This document shows positions 5,427 to 7,705 of a DNA stretch of 7,705 nt, one piece after another. Location: contig CAYJXJ010000201.1 of NCBI GenBank assembly GCA_964374095.1, forward strand, positions 1-7,705. Reading direction: 5' to 3'. Under the pieces are notes generated by a model. It saw nothing but the letters and a program-made list of their open reading frames with translations, was not told where the DNA came from and did not search any database. A program made the position numbers and the translations under genes. Position 1 is the stretch's first letter; every line of letters starts with the position of its first letter. This DNA comes from CAYJXJ01 sp964374095 (lineage in GTDB: Bacteria > Elusimicrobiota > Elusimicrobia > UBA1565 > UBA9628).

Positions 5427-6032
5427 ATGAACCTGGAAAAAATAGCGGAACTGGTCGGCCCCGTCCTGGAGGTCGAGAAGACCGAATTGGTCGACCTCGA
5501 GTTCCTGCAGGAACACGGGCGCTGGGTCTTGAGGTTCTATCTGGACAAGGGAAGCGGCGTGACTCTGGCGGACTGCGAGTACCTGTCGGACCGCATCGGG
5601 GCCGTGCTGGACTCCGGCGATCTGATGGACCGCTCCTACGTGCTGGAAGTCTCCTCTCCCGGCGTGGACCGTCCTCTTAAGAAAGGGAAAGACTTCGAGC
5701 GCTTCTCGGGACGCCGGGTTTCGGTCGTGCTGCGGCGGCCCTCCGAGGGAAGGCGCCGGTTCAAGGGCCGTCTCGAGGGCTTCTCCGAACCCTGGGTGCG
5801 GGTCCTTGTCGAAGGCCTGGAACGGCGCTTCGACCTCGCCGATATCGCCGAAGCCCGCCTCGACGCCGGCGCCGAGGTGCTTCAGGACCTGCGGCGGGCG
5901 GCCCCCTCCGGGAAAGGAGGACGGCGGCCCTTCGGGGACCTGGGGCCCTTGCCCCAGGCCCCCTCCGGGAAAGGAGGACGGCGGCCCTTCGGGGACCTGG
6001 GGCCCTTGCCCCGGGCCGGGGACGCGGGTTGA
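5427..6032 (+). CDS. rimP: Ribosome maturation factor RimP with duplicated C-terminal extension
   Basis: RimP helps the 30S subunit mature in the cytoplasm, binding ribosomal protein S12 and the central pseudoknot region. Residues 1 to about 150 match the family: an N-terminal alpha/beta domain with V-D-L-E-F, L-R-F-Y-L-D and C-E-Y-L-S, the hallmark Y71-V-L-E-V-S-S-P-G-V-D-R-P-L, then the SH3-like C-terminal domain with F-K-G-R-L-E-G-F. The usual protein ends near here at about 150-160 residues. This one has 201 because of two 19-residue tandem copies (159-177 and 178-196) plus A-G-D-A-G. The extension is Gly/Pro/Arg-rich and looks disordered. The start has no Shine-Dalgarno and follows a structured leader. 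nusA begins 5 bases after the stop, the standard partner arrangement. Confidence 0.94.
   Translation: MNLEKIAELVGPVLEVEKTELVDLEFLQEHGRWVLRFYLDKGSGVTLADCEYLSDRIGAVLDSGDLMDRSYVLEVSSPGVDRPLKKGKDFERFSGRRVSVVLRRPSEGRRRFKGRLEGFSEPWVRVLVEGLERRFDLADIAEARLDAGAEVLQDLRRAAPSGKGGRRPFGDLGPLPQAPSGKGGRRPFGDLGPLPRAGDAG
5900..6012. repeat. 57-bp tandem direct repeat at the 3' end of rimP
   Basis: Bases 5900-5955 and 5957-6012 are identical over 56 bases, with a period of 57 (19 codons), so the reading frame is kept. The period continues for a few more bases beyond one mismatch (A5956 / G6013). Each unit holds two inverted repeats: CCTCC/GGAGG around GGGAAA, and CCTGGGGC / GCCCCAGG around CCTT (5939-5946 and 5951-5958 in copy 1; copy 2 has one G-U-type change). 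Each unit encodes A-P-S-G-K-G-G-R-R-P-F-G-D-L-G-P-L-P-Q/R. Perfect identity points to recent duplication or gene conversion. The palindromic make-up suggests a dispersed element inserted in frame, but no third copy is in the window. Confidence 0.95.
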
Positions 6033-6037
6033 TCGCC

Positions 6038-7354
6038 ATGCCCACCAAGTCGGAACTCATCGTCGCCCTGGAGCAGATCGAGCGCGAGAAGGGGATCAAG
6101 AAGGAGGAGATCCTCAAGATGATCGAGGGGGCGCTCATCTCCTCCCTGCGCAAGCACGTGGGAAAGAACGCGATCATCGAGGCCGCCATCGATCCGGCGA
6201 CCGCCGACTTCACCGCTTTCGTGGTCAAGAAGGTCGTCGAGACCCCGGCCGATCCCGAGCTGGAGATTTCCCTCCACCAGGCCCGGATGTACAAGCGCGA
6301 CGCGGCCTTGGGTGAGGAGCTGCGCATGAAGGCCCCGGCCGCCGACTTCGCGCGCATCGCGGCGCAGACCGCCAAGCAGGTCCTGGTCCAGAAGATCCGG
6401 GATGTCGAGCGCGACAACCTCTACGACGAGTTCAAGCCCAAGGAAGGCGAGCTCGTCAACGGTTCGGTGCACCGGTTCCTGGACCGCAACATCATCGTCG
6501 ACCTCGGAAAGACCGAGGCGATCCTCCCCTTGCGTGAACAGATCCGCCGGGAGCGCTACGCCGTGGGGTCTCCGGTCCGGGCCGTCATCCTCAAGGTCGA
6601 CAAGGCCCAGCGCGGGCCCCAAGTCCTGCTCTCCCGGGCCGCCCCCCTCTTCCTGCGCCGGCTCTTCGAGCTCGAAGTTCCCGAGATCCATGAGAAGATC
6701 GTCGAGATCGTCGACGTCGCCCGGGATCCGGGCTTCCGCGCCAAGGTCGTCGTGCGCTCCAGCGATCCCAAGATCGATCCGGTCGGGACCTGCGTGGGAC
6801 TCCGGGGCTCGCGCATCCGCAGCATCATGAACGAAGTCGCCGGCGAGCGCATCGACCTGATCCCTCACAGCGACGACCTCGCCGAGTATTTGGGCAACTC
6901 GCTCGCCCCCGCCCGGGTCGCGGCGGTGCGCATCGTCAACTCGGAGGCGCGCACCGCGGAGGTCTTGGTTTCGGAGGAGCAGCTTTCCCTGGCGATCGGC
7001 AAGGAAGGCCAGAATATCCGGCTGGCCGCCAAGCTGACGGGCTGGACTTTGGAGATCAAGTCGCAGTCCCAGAAGACCCCGGAGACCCAGGAGACCCAGG
7101 CCGGCAAGGCCGCCGGGGCCGGGACCGTCTCGGATCTGGAGGGCGTCGGGCCCAAGACCGCCGACGTCCTGATCAAGGCGGGGCTCGGCGATCCCTACCG
7201 GCTGGCCGGGTTGACCCCGGCCGACCTCACCGCCCTTCAGGGCATCGGCGAGAAGACCGCGGTCAAGATCATCGCCGGCGCCAAGGCTTACGTGGAAGCG
7301 CGCCCCCGCGGGACCCCGCCGGCCCCGGAACCCGCCCCGGAACCACCCCCGTGA
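6038..7354 (+). CDS. nusA: Transcription termination/antitermination factor NusA
   Basis: NusA binds RNA polymerase near the RNA exit channel and promotes pausing and hairpin-dependent termination, or antitermination on rRNA operons. The 438-residue protein has, in order, an N-terminal polymerase-binding domain (1 to about 130), an S1 domain (about 136-200), KH1 with its G-L-R-G loop at 254-257 after the typical G-T-C-V, and KH2 with G-K-E-G at 321-324 followed by L-A-A-K-L-T-G-W. A Thr/Glu/Gln linker with short tandem repeats follows. Next is a helix-hairpin-helix pair (G369-V-G-P-K and G402-I-G-E-K) and a Pro-rich tail (about 422-438). The HhH region takes the place of the C-terminal acidic repeats seen in E. 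coli. I chose the ATG at 6038 over an upstream in-frame TTG (6029), which lies inside the rimP end. The stop overlaps the next start by four bases. Confidence 0.96.
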   Translation: MPTKSELIVALEQIEREKGIKKEEILKMIEGALISSLRKHVGKNAIIEAAIDPATADFTAFVVKKVVETPADPELEISLHQARMYKRDAALGEELRMKAPAADFARIAAQTAKQVLVQKIRDVERDNLYDEFKPKEGELVNGSVHRFLDRNIIVDLGKTEAILPLREQIRRERYAVGSPVRAVILKVDKAQRGPQVLLSRAAPLFLRRLFELEVPEIHEKIVEIVDVARDPGFRAKVVVRSSDPKIDPVGTCVGLRGSRIRSIMNEVAGERIDLIPHSDDLAEYLGNSLAPARVAAVRIVNSEARTAEVLVSEEQLSLAIGKEGQNIRLAAKLTGWTLEIKSQSQKTPETQETQAGKAAGAGTVSDLEGVGPKTADVLIKAGLGDPYRLAGLTPADLTALQGIGEKTAVKIIAGAKAYVEARPRGTPPAPEPAPEPPP

Positions 7355-7705
7355 AAGCCAAGAAGACCGACAAGTCCGGGACCGAGAAGCCCAAGGGCGC
7401 GCCGAAATCCGCCCCGGCGCGCAAGGCTCCCGCGGCCAAGGAAAAGGCCAAGACGGCCAGGGGCGCCAAGCCCAAGCCGCCTTCTTCATCCCCGGAGATT
7501 CGCAAGACCACCGCGGAGCGGCGGGACGTCCAGGAGGAAGGCTCGATCGCCCCGCCCAGTGAGGGGCTGGTCTCGGCGTTTTCCCTTTTCAAGAAATCCA
7601 ACCGTCCCGCGGCCAAGACCCCGACCGTCGCGCGCGTGGCTCCGGGCGCGGCCTTTCCGCGGCCCCCGGCCCCGGCCGCGCCGCCGCCGACGCCCCCCGC
7701 GCCGG
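7351..7705 (+). CDS. infB: Probable translation initiation factor IF-2, N-terminal disordered region (3' end outside window)
   Basis: A frame open from GTG 7351 to the window end (118 codons) overlaps the nusA stop as GTGA. The encoded residues are Lys/Ala/Pro-rich and low complexity: K-A-K-K-T-D-K at the start, many A-K and P-K pairs, a short more ordered stretch (about 69-86, E-G-L-V-S-A-F-S-L-F-K-K), then a Pro/Ala run to the edge. IF-2 proteins often begin with long variable, charged, disordered segments before the GTPase core, and infB follows nusA in most bacteria. The GTPase domain, needed for proof, is not in the window. The usual IF2_N helical motif is not seen at the very start. It does not resemble YlxR, which would show a Cys-rich core. 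The identity therefore rests on position and composition; the existence of the coding frame is firmer than its name. Confidence 0.68.
   Translation, partial: MKAKKTDKSGTEKPKGAPKSAPARKAPAAKEKAKTARGAKPKPPSSSPEIRKTTAERRDVQEEGSIAPPSEGLVSAFSLFKKSNRPAAKTPTVARVAPGAAFPRPPAPAAPPPTPPAP

Noticed and set aside
7078..7100. Short tandem GGAGACCCA-type repeat in nusA
   Set aside because: It simply encodes a low-complexity Thr/Glu/Gln linker between KH2 and the helix-hairpin-helix region. Too short and imperfect to call a repeat element.
5882..7489. Open frame of 535 codons on the minus strand across nusA
   Set aside because: Antisense shadow of nusA with highly biased composition and no family resemblance; it also runs through the rimP repeat and into the infB start.
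1..7705. CRISPR array, tRNA or rRNA gene, insertion sequence, phage attachment site
   Set aside because: No regularly spaced repeats, tRNA-like cloverleaf, rRNA-like sequence, transposase or flanking duplication was seen.

Overview
This GC-rich window (rows I counted by hand in native genes reach about 70% GC) holds a bacterial housekeeping cluster read entirely on the + strand: cdsA (3' end only), dxr, rseP, a NYN-domain ribonuclease gene, proS, rimP, nusA and the start of a Lys/Pro/Ala-rich ORF that is most likely infB. This is the ancient order known from Bacillus subtilis (cdsA-dxr-rasP-proS-polC-rimP-nusA-ylxR-ylxQ-infB), here without polC, ylxR and ylxQ and with one extra gene. The organism makes isoprenoids by the MEP pathway and has bacterial-type prolyl-tRNA synthetase and a single-PDZ site-2 protease. 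I cannot fix the phylum from sequence alone; a GC-rich Elusimicrobiota-like or deltaproteobacterial-grade lineage is a weak guess.

Bases 1-2560: cdsA, dxr and rseP are packed with a 4-base stop/start overlap (cdsA/dxr) or a 2-base gap (dxr/rseP), so they look like one transcript for phospholipid precursor synthesis, isoprenoid precursor synthesis and envelope-stress proteolysis. dxr carries a perfect 12-bp inverted repeat inside its coding sequence and a Pro in place of a normally conserved active-site His.

Bases 2561-3621: a visibly AT-richer block. It contains a good sigma-70-type promoter, a short leader ending in an intrinsic-terminator-like hairpin, a good Shine-Dalgarno and a NYN (PIN-like) nuclease gene with an uncharacterised C-terminal helical domain. 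The gene stops 2 bases before proS, so this probably acquired block now lies in the expression path of an essential synthetase.

Bases 3624-5426: proS is full length. A second strong sigma-70-like promoter lies across its stop codon, followed by a terminator hairpin and a perfect GC-rich hairpin. Their arms can pair in three mutually exclusive ways, giving an attenuator-like leader for rimP-nusA-infB. NusA-dependent termination in the leader of its own operon is known in B. subtilis, so this is a plausible autoregulatory device.

Bases 5427-7705: rimP (ending in a 57-bp tandem in-frame duplication absent from typical RimP), nusA and the disordered N-terminus of probable IF-2 follow with a 5-base gap and then a 4-base overlap. 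Together they form the ribosome maturation / transcription elongation / translation initiation operon.
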